From positions 73,398,118 through 73,462,117 of the forward strand of contig OZ007569.1 in the NCBI GenBank assembly GCA_963931925.1: a DNA stretch of 64,000 bases. Direction: 5' to 3'. Below the pieces are notes generated by a model. That model did no database searches, was not told the DNA's origin, and saw only the letters and a list, made by a program, of their open reading frames with translations. Below, one piece after another: positions 12,501 through 21,955 of this stretch. Within the stretch, counting starts at the first letter, position 1; each line of letters starts with the position of its first letter. This DNA comes from Onchidella celtica (taxonomy: Eukaryota > Mollusca > Gastropoda > Systellommatophora > Onchidiidae). The translations under genes were made by a program, and so were the position numbers.

Positions 12501-13868
12501 TCTACACTACCCCTATCTCTCTGAGAGGTCACAAGGCTCAGCATGAAGGGTTCAGCAAGACATGTCATTATTGCTTCAAAACCTACAAAAATCCTTATGG
12601 CCACAAGTGTAAGGCCAGCCGGGACAGCAAGAGGAAAGGGAACAAACCAGGTAACAAACTGCCTTATGGCACTCAGTTATTGGTCTTGTTTATTCAAGCC
12701 AGGGTGTCAACATCACACAGTAGACTGTTGGCTGTAGCACACCAAAGAGTAGCCTCCAATAGCCCACAGAAATCATGACAAGAATTTTGTACTCTATTTA
12801 ACCAGCATAATGTACAAGTGGAACTGACCAGTTTATCAATGAGATCTTATTTGTTTAATTTCTGCCTTATGTGCCTACGTTATATGTTTGTGTGTATGTC
12901 TAGCATAAGAGCGCATGCAGTAGATTATGCATGGGGGGGGGGGGGGGGGGGGGGAGGTGAGTTGCAGATGAAGAGATCAAGACTCTGTAGGTGCCTAGAG
13001 CAGTATATTTTTGGATTGGGCGCTATATATGTGTACAAAAGATCTTCATTATTATGATTGTTGTTATTACCATTCTGTCAACTTCCCAAAGTCTGTGTAA
13101 GGTATAGAAACTTACTTTTACCAACACTTCTTTCAGCAATATGTGGGGTGAATTGAAACTGCAAATAAAGCAGAGCAGTAAGAAATCAGCCCAATTTCAT
13201 TTCATCTTGGTTTTGCTTGACCTTGATATGGTGTACAGGCTGACTCATCAAGTGACAACAGTTACTCTTTTCAGTGTAGAGTGGTGCAGGCCTGCTTGAG
13301 TGCTCTATTCTGCTGGGAGTCTGTAAAGGCCTGGAGCCTTCTGGTGATGGTGTGGGATTTTGTTGTTGATTGATTAAACTTACATACGGAACTAATTTTC
13401 TTTATTTTTATGGCTTGCTGTTTCACAGGTCAAGGTCAAACAGTCAGACCAGTGGTTTCAGTACCCACACAGCCTGTGGCACCAATAGCCCCTCCCCCTG
13501 CAGCTCCAGCCTCGGCACTGATATCCACACTCCCACCGTCCACCAGCAGCACCATACAGCACGCCATTCCACCCCAACAGGTCATCAATCACAACATGGA
13601 CATTCAGCAAGCAACACGCACACTGGTAGGGACAGGTAATCCTCTCCCCCACCCCCACATGATGCAGCCGGCCCTACCCCAAACGGTCCAGCCAGGCTTA
13701 GGTCAGGGTGTGAACAATCAGACTTTACCTGCAGGTGTAACTCACCAGAGCCTACAGTCCACACCAATGGACATGACCAGAGTAACTGCTGGAACATCAG
13801 TAGATGTAACAGGCGACTACACCTTCAATAACTACATTGTCTTTTGGGACAATCACAACATGGGTTAG
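496..13868 (+). CDS. C2H2 zinc-finger gene, copy A (last nine coding exons)
   Basis: This spliced gene has exons 496-583, 5713-5889, 6705-6905, 7089-7286, 8213-8413, 9731-9892, 10520-10687, 12462-12650 and 13429-13868. They sum to 1824 nt (608 codons with the stop) and stay open. Internal junctions are GT-AG and phase 1, falling in the Gly codon that ends each finger linker. The visible part has about 14 C2H2 or related fingers, many of the C-x4-C-x12-H-x3-H type seen in TFIIIA/GLI-like proteins. A low-complexity Pro/Gln/Ser tail and a conserved C-terminus follow. A nuclear nucleic-acid-binding role is inferred from the fingers; no named orthologue is recognised. Exons match B9-B17 of the copy at 22642-52640. 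The 5' end, including the start codon, is outside the window, so activity of this copy is not proven. The RAG1-like transposon lies in the intron between the first two exons. Confidence 0.85.
693..830 (+). repeat. putative terminal repeat, left (CAC start)
   Basis: It begins CACGGCTGTTTAAATCGCC and continues with a GC-rich stretch containing GGTATTCTAGTTGCCGA. A related sequence starts at 3719. A CAC start is a property of Transib ends and RAG recombination signals; its relevance here is inference. Confidence 0.45.
1272..3388 (+). pseudogene. RAG1-like transposase, N-terminal and central part (frameshifted)
   Basis: The first open segment is 1272-3053 and the second is 2888-3388 in another frame; the switch lies near 2945-2970, in a T-rich stretch with a duplicated ttattccttt-like motif. 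Residues 17-70 hold two CxxC pairs (C17, C20, C67, C70) around a hydrophobic segment with a D-x(3)-I-H motif, the layout of the RAG1 N-terminal zinc domain. A further CxxC lies near residue 112. A Ser/Thr-rich linker of about 200 residues follows, then G-G-D-H-G-K-D (near 2758-2778), proposed as the first catalytic Asp region. In the second frame come L-F-G-D-Y-D-F-L, a C-L-W-C zinc pair, and D-V-D-P-S-H-A-A-P-P-Y-L-H, proposed as the second Asp region. The C-terminal Glu region is absent here but occurs on the other strand at 4552-5439. The product is expected to be inactive. Confidence 0.7.
3389..3718. other. junction segment inside the split transposon
   Basis: No recognisable coding sequence. 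A 61-codon open frame at 3532-3717 shows no family motif. This is the likely breakpoint between the two halves of the element. Confidence 0.35.
3719..3860 (+). repeat. putative terminal repeat, second copy in the same orientation
   Basis: It begins CACGGCTGTTAAGAGGCGG and shares GGTATCCTAGTTGCCGA with the motif at 693, then diverges into GC-rich sequence. In an intact element this end would be inverted, so its direct orientation fits inversion of the right half. Confidence 0.45.
4300..4362. repeat. (AAGAT)n microsatellite and 12-bp palindrome
   Basis: A run of ATAAG units is followed by ttttattcgtCCTTGTACAAGG and aaatttg. A pentamer tail beside a short hairpin resembles the 3' end of an inserted non-autonomous retroposon. 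Confidence 0.5.
4552..5439 (-). pseudogene. RAG1-like transposase, C-terminal part
   Basis: This 295-codon open frame on the - strand has an acidic coiled-coil-like segment at about residues 45-90. It then has a S-F-I-G-N-H-C-H-K motif (about 142-150), a helical region, and H-G-E-Q-G-G-E-L-I-H near residue 240. The Glu in the last motif is proposed as the third catalytic residue of the RAG1/Transib DDE core. Upstream sequence does not extend the frame into the earlier domains. It complements the + strand part at 1272-3388 and has no start context of its own. It could also be the remnant of a second copy. Confidence 0.65.
5713..5889 (+). CDS. copy A exon 2 (two fingers)
   Basis: A 177-nt phase 1-1 exon with acceptor gacacag and donor gtaagt. 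It carries two C-x4-C-x12-H-x3-H fingers. The exon at 40279-40455 has the same length and a closely related sequence. Confidence 0.9.
5890..6704. other. intron A2-A3: dispersed repeat split by a foldback element
   Basis: Non-coding. About 6160-6255 and 6582-6622 resemble 10785-10920 in another intron of the same gene, with the foldback element at 6263-6581 inserted between the two parts. Confidence 0.5.
6263..6581. mobile_element. MITE-like foldback element
   Basis: Arms of about 28 bp are inverted: AGAGTATAGATGTATAGAGA at the left and a matching reverse complement ending CTATACTCT at the right, with about three mismatches. It has no coding capacity. Superfamily and target duplication are unclear. 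Confidence 0.55.
6705..6905 (+). CDS. copy A exon 3 (two fingers)
   Basis: A 201-nt phase 1-1 exon with acceptor tgacag and donor gtgagt. Finger 1 is C-x4-C-x12-H-x3-H and finger 2 is C-x2-C-x12-H-x3-H. It pairs with 41333-41533 (201 nt). Confidence 0.9.
7089..7286 (+). CDS. copy A exon 4 (two fingers)
   Basis: A 198-nt phase 1-1 exon with acceptor tttgcag and donor gtaaga. It encodes a basic leader and two C-x4-C fingers. It pairs with 43328-43531, which is two codons longer. Confidence 0.9.
7536..7830 (+). repeat. minisatellite with 102-bp unit
   Basis: The segment containing acggtcaataaaagccagtc recurs at 7581 and 7683, a 102-bp period. Each unit contains shorter 'ggtcagttggtcagcaa' sub-repeats. 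It lies in the intron between A4 and A5. Because 102 is divisible by three, a spurious open frame runs through it. Confidence 0.8.
8213..8413 (+). CDS. copy A exon 5 (two fingers)
   Basis: A 201-nt phase 1-1 exon with acceptor tccacag and a canonical GT donor (gtcagt). It carries one C-x4-C and one C-x2-C finger. It pairs with 44117-44320, whose donor is GC instead of GT. Confidence 0.9.
8886..9570 (+). mobile_element. non-autonomous piggyBac-like element 1
   Basis: Bounded by TTAA at 8882-8885 and 9571-9574. The left end is CCCTTTCCCATTAAT and the reverse complement of the right end is CCCTTTCCCATAAAT, 14 of 15 bases alike. The perfect palindrome TCGCCGGTATACCGGCGA occurs at 8902-8919 and again at 8946-8963. 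It keeps a short acidic ORF (9138-9371) but no catalytic domain. It lies in the intron before exon A6. Confidence 0.8.
9138..9371 (+). pseudogene. acidic N-terminal remnant of a piggyBac-type transposase
   Basis: 77 codons, rich in Asp, Glu and Ser, ending in a basic W-K-K-R-R segment. Acidic N-termini of this kind are usual in piggyBac transposases, and the frame sits inside an element with TTAA-flanked ends. The DDD catalytic domain and the C-terminal zinc region are missing, so the product cannot be a transposase. Assignment rests mainly on the surrounding element. Confidence 0.5.
9731..9892 (+). CDS. copy A exon 6 (one degenerate, one normal finger)
   Basis: A 162-nt phase 1-1 exon with acceptor tggcag and donor gtgagt. 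In the first finger Thr replaces the first zinc-binding His found in copy B, and the usual core Phe is replaced too. The second finger (C-x2-C-x12-H-x4-H) is normal. It pairs with 45323-45484 (162 nt). Confidence 0.88.
10520..10687 (+). CDS. copy A exon 7 (two fingers)
   Basis: A 168-nt phase 1-1 exon with acceptor gttgcag and donor gtaata. It encodes two C-x2-C-x12-H-x3-H fingers joined by a classical T-K-E-K-P-F linker. It pairs with 45730-45897 (168 nt). Confidence 0.92.
10688..12002. other. intron A7-A8, first part
   Basis: Non-coding. It holds a dispersed repeat at about 10785-10920 (related to 6160-6622), diffuse repeats with 'ggtcagtgtgtatgcat'-like units near 11040-11140, and a two-copy tandem repeat at 11727-11832. 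Confidence 0.5.
11727..11832 (+). repeat. two-copy 55-bp tandem repeat
   Basis: Copies start at 11727 and 11782 (caccaattttccaacacta and caccaagtttccaacacta), with few differences between them. Confidence 0.75.
12003..12426 (+). mobile_element. tRNA-derived SINE
   Basis: The head (12003-12078) is tRNA-like, with an A-box-like TGGTCTAGAGG and a T-arm and B-box CCGGGTTCAAAACCCGG. The body contains GTGCGCACGTTAAAG and an approximately 15-nt C run. The 3' end is a short (TACAAA)n tail. It lies just before exon A8. Confidence 0.7.
12462..12650 (+). CDS. copy A exon 8 (finger plus atypical C-x2-C module)
   Basis: A 189-nt phase 1-1 exon with acceptor tcgacag and donor gtaaca. A normal C-x4-C-x12-H-x3-H finger is followed by a shortened C-x2-C...H-x-C module and a basic tail. 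The module is also present in copy B (46907-47095, 189 nt), so it is a conserved feature rather than decay. Confidence 0.9.
12933..12954 (+). repeat. poly-G run (22 nt) beside a SINE-like tail
   Basis: 22 consecutive G residues. Downstream, 12985-13060 contains gtgcctagagcag...ggcgctatata and cattattatg, a tail also seen at 40970-41050. Confidence 0.8.
13429..13868 (+). CDS. copy A terminal coding exon
   Basis: Acceptor tttcacag and stop TAG at 13866-13868. It encodes a Pro/Gln/Ser/Thr-rich segment without fingers. The last 62 residues, ending W-D-N-H-N-M-G, differ from copy B at only six positions. Confidence 0.88.
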
Positions 13869-14029
13869 GGAGGCCAGGATGGCAACATCGACTAATTTTT
13901 AGATCATTTTCACAAATGGTGTCCATTGAGACATTGACACAGCTAAAAGGAAACAGCTGTGGTGGAGGCTGAAGCTTATTTGCCATGAGTACAATATCAG
14001 GCAGACATATGTGTTGTCAGTCACCCAAC

Positions 14030-14390
14030 ATCACACAAATATTTACAGTGTCAACCAATGTCAGATTGACATGTTAATGTCAGCTCATTGGACATCTGAC
14101 GGACATTCATGGTAGAGCCAACATCAGACAACTAAACATATTGTCAGCTCATGGAACATCTGATGGACATTCATGGTGTCGATCAGCATTAATCAGCCAA
14201 CATCAGACAGCCACTGGTAATGTCAGCTTACTGGACATCTAATGGACATTCATGGTGTAGATCGGATGAACATTCATGGTCTCAGCCAACATCAGAAAGC
14301 CACTGGTAATGTCAGCTTCTTGGACACCTGATGAACATTCATGGTATCAGCCAACATCAGACAGACCCAAGTGATCTTAGCCAGCACTGT
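14030..14390 (+). repeat. degenerate tandem repeat downstream of copy A
   Basis: Units of about 65-90 bp contain agccaacatcagacagcc and ggacattcatggt, with copies near 14115, 14195, 14283 and 14348. It lies in the 3' UTR or just beyond it; no clear AATAAA signal was assigned. Confidence 0.65.
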
Positions 14391-14596
14391 GCAGACGCCA
14401 GTTGAGTCAGCAACACCTGTCAACATACAGACATTAGCCTAATGGTTTCTGCACACTGAGCAAAAAACCTCACTGTTATGTTGTTTTAGTGTGTCATTCA
14501 GCAAATTGACAGAGCTGTTGATTACATTGTTCTAGTTTTTAATGTTGCTTGTCCCAAAGGTTTAACTTTCGTTCCATTCCCCATAATCAGTTGTCC

Positions 14597-15854
14597 TCAT
14601 ATGGTCTTTATTTGCTGAGTAAAGACGTGACTTCTGCATATTGTGTTGATATCAGCACCAGTATCTATGTGAAATTGTATTCTTTTACAGTTGATAACGA
14701 GTGACGCGGTGAGTGCTCTACTGCCAACATTCAACAAGAGCTTGTCTTCATCTTCAGAGCTGTTTGCATCTCTTACAAAATGCATTTTATAGTTGCATTT
14801 TTGTTTAAAGTGATTTTTTTTTTTTTGCACCATGTGCAAGTTTTTCCCCAAGCTGGGCACTTTTCTTTGATTTTCACGTGGTCCTTCCCACAGAATCTGC
14901 AATTTTTAATATATTGCGACTTGTAGTCTGCTTGGTTTGCCTTGAAGTTGAAGGCTGGTTTCTTTGTGCTGCATCTGCTCTCCCCATATCGTTTATTATG
15001 CACTTTGTGCACCAGGCTGTCTGCACCAAACTCTTTCATTGGTTGCTTGCGGCCTCGTTAGTGCGGCAAATGTCTATAGTCTTTTGCAAGGGTAAGGCCT
15101 GTTTACACTGGTAGGTTTTAGGAATAGAAAAAAGGAATGGGAGACTGTGTGGGAAGAACTCTCCTGGCTTTCCTTCTTGTGTTTTCCGATTTCCCCCCTC
15201 AAAACATTGTTTGTTTACACTGGTCCGTTTTCTGAATGGGAAGCGATGCACATCGTTTGTTTTGGTCATGTTTCGAAGGGGGAAATCGGAAAACAAAAGA
15301 CGGAAAGCCAGGAGAGTTCTCCCCACACAGTCCCCCATTACTTTTTTTATTCCTAAAACCTACCAGCGTAAACAGGCCTTAAGGTCTTGTGTCTGGAGAA
15401 GTCGTTTCTTTGTTTCATCGCAAGTTATGCCTATAACTACTTTATCATGCAGAAGGCTGTCTTCTAATTGGTTATAGCCACATGTCCTTATGAGTCGTCT
15501 TAGTTCTGTAATATACTTTTCAAATGACTCTTCCTTCTGTTGCTGCCTACTGTTGAAGATGTATCTTTCATAGCATTCGTTTGTCTGTCCTATGCAGAAT
15601 TTTCCAAACTGTGCTACTACTGCATCGAAAGTCCTTTCTCCCACAAAGACAAAGCCATCATACACATTCATTGCTTCACTTCCAATGATTGTAAGAAATG
15701 TTGCTAGTCTTACTCTTTCCTCGCCATTCTCAATTCCTGTAGCAATTCTGTAGTTGCCCCAGTCCCTTAGGAACTGCCTCCAGTTTGTTGCCACATTGCC
15801 ATCTAGGCTTAAAGGTCGAGGTGCTGATATGGATTTCTTTGATGCCATAATCAA
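14597..15854 (-). pseudogene. Ty3/gypsy gag-protease remnant interrupted by a MITE
   Basis: On the - strand, 15854-15384 encodes a retrotransposon gag capsid-like region ending in a K-K-R-L-L-Q segment. After the inserted foldback element (15096-15379) the sequence continues at 15039-14773 with zinc knuckle-like C-x2-C motifs. In another frame (14902-14597) follows an aspartic protease segment with H-I-D-T-G-A-D. Frameshifts flank the junctions, and RT and integrase are missing. The order and motifs fit a Ty3/gypsy-type element common in invertebrates. It is a dead fragment. Confidence 0.7.
15096..15379. mobile_element. PIF/Harbinger-type MITE with long inverted repeats
   Basis: Arms of about 100 bp: the left begins GGCCTGTTTACACTGGTAGG and the right ends with CCAGCGTAAACAGGCC. 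It is flanked by TAA on both sides (15093-15095 and 15380-15382), a three-base duplication typical of PIF/Harbinger. It sits inside the old gag frame. Confidence 0.75.
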
Positions 15855-17700
15855 TTCAGGGTCTAGATCTAGATTGGCCGATACGGTAGGGGTAGCAGAC
15901 AGATCAAAGCTGTTTTCACCCGAGGCTGAGTTGACTCAGTCTAGATCTATGCTTAGTAGGCCCTATAGATCTAGGTTGGATATTTTGGTAATTAAACTGT
16001 ACCAACCTCGCTTGCCACCATGTTATGGTAGGTTATATTGCTTAGATGCACCTGATAGACAAACTTATGTTTTGTTTTGTTATCTAGATCTTTATTCAGT
16101 GATAGGTGTTACAGAGTGGGTATTATGACTGCATTTTAAATCGAGAGGTATTTATTATTTACTCTTTCGTACCATGCCACACACTAAGAACAATCTGAAT
16201 AAGTTTCATAAACAGACCTGCAGGGCCACAAATTTAATTACATTAAATTTCCTAACAATTTTGTCTAGATCTCTTACATACTAAAAGACAACATCAGCAG
16301 CATCAAATGAAAATTCAATAATATGTCACTAGAAGTCTCCTCTAGATTCCTATAAGATTAAGATCATTCTGACTCACTAACAATTTAAGTACTAGTTATA
16401 TATCTCTCAGATATAGTCTGCCTACTATCTATCAAGCAATCTACTAATGTCTCTGGCGACGATGTCCTCTCAGCTATTTGTGCCTACCGCTTATAATGGA
16501 TCAAGCTCGTCAATATAAACTGACGTAGTTAAGTCTATTGGATCTACTCTAGGATGGGCTGGCAATCCCCAGCCTCATCCAGACAAATCAATCCCAATTC
16601 ACAGATGTGTATGCCAAACATTCATACTCGTTGCAAGTCAATATAATTCTTTGTCTTGCATTCTTGGGTAGCACTCCTAGCATATGCGGCAATCCTGTCC
16701 TACTGGATAAATTATGTTCAGCTCCTCGTTCATTGTTGAATCATCAAAGGACAAACACTTACACTTGGTCCCTGGTATAGGAAAACCAGGGAACAGTAGA
16801 CAATAGCAGTGGGCATATCTCATTCAAGCATATGGCTTCATCTCAATGTCTATAGTGGACTAGACATGAATCAACAGTCTTATGATTCTTCAGGCAGAAT
16901 CGTGCCGACGCCTGCACAGATTGGAATTTTCTGTATGGAGTAATGGACATAGGTATGGCTACGCTTTTATACTGTGCAGCCACCTGCAAATTACCGTCCA
17001 AATGCCTAGATTTGATTGGTGCATCCATGCGAGCTCATCTCGCAGTATTAATAGATTCTACGTGGGAGTTGGTCACGGCCTTGTACTAAAAACAGACAAG
17101 GTCAATTTAAAATGTCAAAACAATTACTGAAATCTTTAAACCCTCGTGCTTTCTACATTTTACGTACGAATTTCTGAACGCGACTAAGCGTCTTAAACTA
17201 TCTATCCTTATTCACCCCTTCTCTTCCCTTCCAAGTGTTCATCAAAATCACGGGGTCGAGAATTGCACTGTCACTCCTAACTTATCCATTTATTCTATCT
17301 CGCCCCACTTTCTTTCCATCTCTAAGAAAAAGTGTTTCAAAAACAAACTGTTCACGAGAACAGTTCAAGGACAATTTACGCTGGTTATAATCAACGAGAA
17401 CGTGAAAAATCAAGTCCTTGCAAGTCGTGACCCAGCACGACAATTATAGCATTAACCCCTGACAATAGGCATCAGACATGCTGGTTGTGGGACATCTTCG
17501 AACAAGGGCAGTCACTCTACATAATTAGTGATTATAACAATGATAGCTGTGGGTAATTCATCATCTGTAAAAGATATAATTATGCTAGGCTGCCATCAAC
17601 AATTGTCATGTCCAAACACACTAGATTTATCATTATCATTGTCACTGTATTTAAATAATATGATATCTGACATATAATGTTATTTCATATTTAGTTTTTG
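15855..17700. other. intergenic, AT-rich; possible remnant of the 5' LTR of the gag element
   Basis: No gene is seen. TCTAGATC-type motifs are frequent (15862, 15942, 16083, 16264). A TGTTATGG at about 16019 next to ccacc could mark an LTR edge of the - strand gag element, but the far end is not found. Confidence 0.35.
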
Positions 17701-18780
17701 GTACTTTCCTCATTCTGTCCTAGCAATGCCCTCAGTGTGGATGTTTTGATATTTGATGTAGTTGTGTTGGTTCCACCTATTCACATGAACACTGGCAGAC
17801 AAGAAATAAAACTTTGCTTCATGTGAAGCATTTGCACAATTCAGGCAGTGATTACATGGCAATGGATAGAATGCATGTGACATCACAGAGTGTTTTTGTT
17901 TTGTTTTTCCGCCACTAAAGATAGTTGGTGGATCAGCTGATAAGTGCAACTTCAAGATAATTACATGTATGTCTAAGCGGTTAAAATATCTTCTAGTTGT
18001 ATAATTGATTATTATGACAGGGTGGAAAGTATGGATTCAGGCAGGTCAGATTCCCACCCATCTGTGTAAACAAGGGAAGGGAAGTGAAAGAACTGACCCA
18101 ATGTCTTCCATTGAACATGTACGCGCGTGCTATTGTTTACTGTAGCAACCTACTTTTAGTTCGCCACCAGTTGGTTCATAGCTCGCAATGCAAATCGGCC
18201 AACTAATCAAAATGAATGCCACAATTGCCATGGTGATGCGTGGATCCGACTCTAAAGATGACGGATATGCAGATTCTACCTGTAGGAATAAACAGCCAGT
18301 TGTCACTGATCAAATTCTGGTGTCGTATTGTCAGTGCACCAGCATAATGGCTTTTAGTCAGACACAGACCAAGATTGCATTGATCTTTCAATGTTTTTCT
18401 CAAAGTCAAGTCCAACACTGTCATGTCAACAAATAAAAACACAAGATACATTAAACTGTAATCACTATGAAAACCTGGACAGGTGACAGTGATAATCTAA
18501 GCAACTATTTCATCTTTAGAAGTAGTACTTGTTGGCCCGCTAACTGGCTGAATACACAGATGTGATTTTTAAAATTGAGTTTTGAACATCAGTGTGTAAA
18601 GTGAGGCACAAAATGCAATTTCCTGTCATACGTTTGTATTCTACTTGAAGAAAATTCGTCTTTTTTTCCGGCTAAAAATGTCAGAACACTTTTTTCTGTG
18701 CCGTTCAGTTGTGGCGCAAAATCAAGTCAAGTATTAAAAATATTGTGAACTTCAAGACCTATTAAAATATGCTGATCATG

Positions 18781-18893
18781 CACCTTTACGTCGTTCTGTG
18801 CGTAATATGTTATTTTGTAGAATTTAAGGCTCAGTGGTTGAAAAGCCTTTTATGATTACACTGGAGACATTATTTCCTTTATAATAATATATG
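18781..18893 (+). repeat. dispersed repeat, copy 1
   Basis: About 113 bp, similar to 39081-39195. Shared blocks include agaatttaaggctcag, aaaagcctttyatgattaca and ttcctttataat. Confidence 0.7.
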
Positions 18894-19493
18894 TGTTGTT
18901 TTTATTCTCTTTTCTCAAAACTATGAGAAATGACCTAGGCCATCAAGTTGGCACAACGGCAATGTTGCTGGAGCTGCTTGTCTTGTAGTGGACAGTTGAG
19001 TGATGAAAGGTTGGATCCATATGTCACTGATGTGTATGACAGTGGGCTGTGATCATGTGTAAGGTGTGTTATTTCTCCTTCTCCTCATATCTTCTTCACA
19101 TGAACAGATTATCAATCAAAATCTGTGTGAAGTTCACTATAAATTGTTGATATCAAAGACTACAGTATGTTTCCTAATTACCTCAGGTGTGTTTGCTTGA
19201 TATGACTGCATGGAAAGTTATAGTTTTGTGGTTCATTTCAAGTTTGATTCTCATAAGAACCAATGACAGGATAAAAGTGAGGTTTGTCTAAAGTCATTAT
19301 TGCCTAGATGAGATTGACATTAAAACAAACTAAAACAAAAATTTGTTCCTTGCTGAAACAGACACAATCTGAATTAATTTAACCATGCAATGATACGGAA
19401 ATCTGCTTCCGTTTGTTGCTCGATTGATGCTCCTGCACAAGCTCCAGAAAAAAACCCAAACTTAGAGTACTAAAAATAGAAGACTGTCACAAA

Positions 19494-19637
19494 CCACGAT
19501 ATCATGGACTTGCCAACTATGCTCCAATGAAGTGGTGACACAAATTCATGACCTTTTCATCGGTGGACAAGGGAGACGAGACCACGATATCGTGGGCTTA
19601 CCAACAGAGCACAGGAAGAGAGGACCATGATATAGTG
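19494..19637. repeat. three related 14-bp palindromes
   Basis: CCACGATATCATGG (19494-19507), CCACGATATCGTGG (19582-19595, perfect palindrome) and CCATGATATAGTGG (19624-19637). The spacing is irregular (88 and 42 bp) and the function is unknown. Confidence 0.6.
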
Positions 19638-20269
19638 GTTTTATCAATAGTGGACAGGGAGGAAAAACAAAACTTATCATGGCCCAAACACTGCAAGGGT
19701 TAAAATCAACATGACATTGTGCTGGTTTAATAGAAAGTATTTATATACTGTTTATGTATAGATGGATGATCTATTGTGACATGTGGATAAGCAGTTTTGG
19801 ATTTCCACCTGCCACCATTTTTGTTTGTGATGTTTTTTGCTGCTGACCTGAGCACACAAAACTCAAACCTTAAATATAGGAAAATAATCTCAACTTGTCC
19901 CGTGCATCTTCTGCCAGCCTGTTTTGTGAACTGTCAGGATGTTACTATATTCTGTTCACTGATAGTTCATATGATCAGCATATGATATGGGCAGTGTTTG
20001 TGTTAGCAGAATGTACTTGTATCCATTCAAAGAAGAGTTCTCTTGATGATGTGAAATAAACTTTGGCTGTACAAAATCTTAGCTGCTGTTGGTGTTCTCT
20101 CTGGTGTGAGGAAGTGAAGTGATTGGTGGGAAGATTTGTGTGTGTTCCTTGCTGTTGTTGCTAGTAGACATGGGTAGGGCCTGTCTGTGTGTGAGGTGCC
20201 AGCCCAGTGAGGCAGATTGTGGATGTATCTGGAGTCAACAGAACACACAGCAAAGTAGGAAACTGGTAG

Positions 20270-20670
20270 AAGAAAAAATTATAGATTAATGAAGACAGTG
20301 ATAAAGAGGATCGTTGAAAAAAAAAAAAAAACAGGAACACGAGAGTAAAAATGTAACAGAAAGAGGACGATGAGATAGTAAGGGTAACAGATGGAAGACC
20401 ATAAGAAAAAGATAGAGAGTTTAACAATAACAGACGGATTCTCCACAAAGTATAATTTTTTTTTATGTAACAGAGGATCACTAGATCGAAAATATAACAA
20501 ATTGAAGACCACGAGATAGAAAATGCATCAGATAAAGGACCACAAGATAACAGATATGGGACTATGAGTTTAAACTGAAAAATAATCTAGTAGGCCTTGA
20601 GGCACAAAGTACTGAAGACCACAAGACCGCAAAGGTTTCAGACAGAGGATCACAAGATACAAGAGGATAG
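20270..20670 (+). repeat. degenerate minisatellite
   Basis: Imperfect units of about 30-40 bp contain 'cagatagaggatcacaagata' variants. Confidence 0.45.
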
Positions 20671-21513
20671 AGGATCGCTATTAAACTTTTATCTGATGCT
20701 TTGAAACTGTGGAAATGCAACTTGACCGACAACTCCGCTTGAATATCACGGTTATAATTCTGCCCATCTGCCTACATGCTCACATAGTCCACAAGTTTGA
20801 CAACATTTTCTCAAATGAAGATAAATGATCCAGATTTACACCTCCCCCCGGGTTGCAATGATGTTTTTAATGCATTGGCTGCCTTCTTTAATATCGCATG
20901 GTTGCAGCCCATCCCAAAAATAATTAGCAAATAAACTTCAATTTGATTCTGTAAATCGCCAGACTTACCGATGTCAAAGTTGAAATGGGTTTGCACTTGT
21001 TGAAACTGATTGTATGGTCTTCTCTTGTTCATCCAGTTTAATCCCCCCCCCCCTCCACTGGTTATCTTGCCAAGAAGACGTTGTTATGCCAAGCACATAA
21101 TAACTGATTAATTTCCTTGCTAGCTCATATCAAATCGTTTCTGGTATTTTTGCCCATATCAGGAAAAAGTGGATCCACAAAGCTAATAGCACCGGCAAGG
21201 AATAATGCCTGGGATAAAAACGTAATCGTCTCCTCATAACCTAGCACCGGTAAATATTGTTTATCATAACTCCACTTCCGTAACAGTTGAAGCGATGATT
21301 TGATTTGTTGCAAATAGCAGGTATTCCAACTGTTATTTTGGTTTGAACATAAAATTTTGTCTGATATGCCTAGCCACAAGGTGAATTTATGAGAAAAACC
21401 ACTGATCTGATTTTTCCTTTCGACATTAGATCTGTGCGAGTTGAATATGTCCAGTGTGGCCTTCACTGTGCAGAATTTTTTATTTAATTTTTTTGTTGTC
21501 AATGTCATTAATA

Positions 21514-21951
21514 TACAGGGTGTCCACGAAGTCTGGGTACATGGGGGATTTCACTATCATTTTGCTACAGCTGTTAGAGATTGGCTGAATGACACTTTTC
21601 CTCACTGGATTGGAAGAAGAGGTCATGTGGAGCGGTCCCCTCGTTCACCAGACCTTTCTCCTACTGACTTCTTTTTCTGGGGTATGCTAAATGAGAAAGT
21701 GTACTCGATGAAGATTACAAATTTAAACCACTTGAGAGAACACATTACCAGTCAGTATGCTGAAATCGACGGCAATGCAGACCCGTTCCATGGAGTTCAC
21801 CTCAATTTTGCAAAGCGCATCAAGTTATGCATTGAAAATGATGGAAATCTGTTGAAAATATTATTCATCAACATCCCAATTGAATAAAATTGTTTTGTTT
21901 TAAGAAGTATGTGTTTTTTACCATGTACCCAGACTTTATGGATACCCTGTA
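21514..21951 (+). mobile_element. internally deleted mariner-like element
   Basis: Terminal inverted repeats start TACAGGGTGTCCACGAAGTC at the left; the right end reads ...GACTTTATGGATACCCTGTA. Both are flanked by TA (21512-21513, 21952-21953). Only the 3' half of a Tc1/mariner (IS630-type) transposase remains inside. Confidence 0.85.
21540..21887 (+). pseudogene. C-terminal fragment of a mariner-type transposase
   Basis: About 115 codons are open, up to a TAA stop. The motifs R-S-P-D-L-S-P-T-D-F-F-F-W-G and W-I-G-R-R-G-H-V-E are typical of the last third of mariner-like DDE/D transposases. The first two catalytic Asp regions and the helix-turn-helix domain are deleted. The reading frame runs in from the left inverted repeat without its own start context. 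It is non-autonomous and could be mobilised only by a related full-length enzyme. Confidence 0.8.
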
Positions 21952-21955
21952 TATA

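Larger units (their letters stand above)
17701..21511. other. intergenic, no gene recognised
   Basis: It contains a dispersed repeat (18781-18893), three palindromes (19494-19637) and a degenerate repeat rich in 'gaggaccacaagata' (about 20270-20670). Short open frames here show no family motif. Confidence 0.4.

Noticed and set aside
18960-19090. Second tRNA-derived SINE
   Set aside because: Only weak A-box and B-box-like strings (ggttggatcc); no body or tail match.
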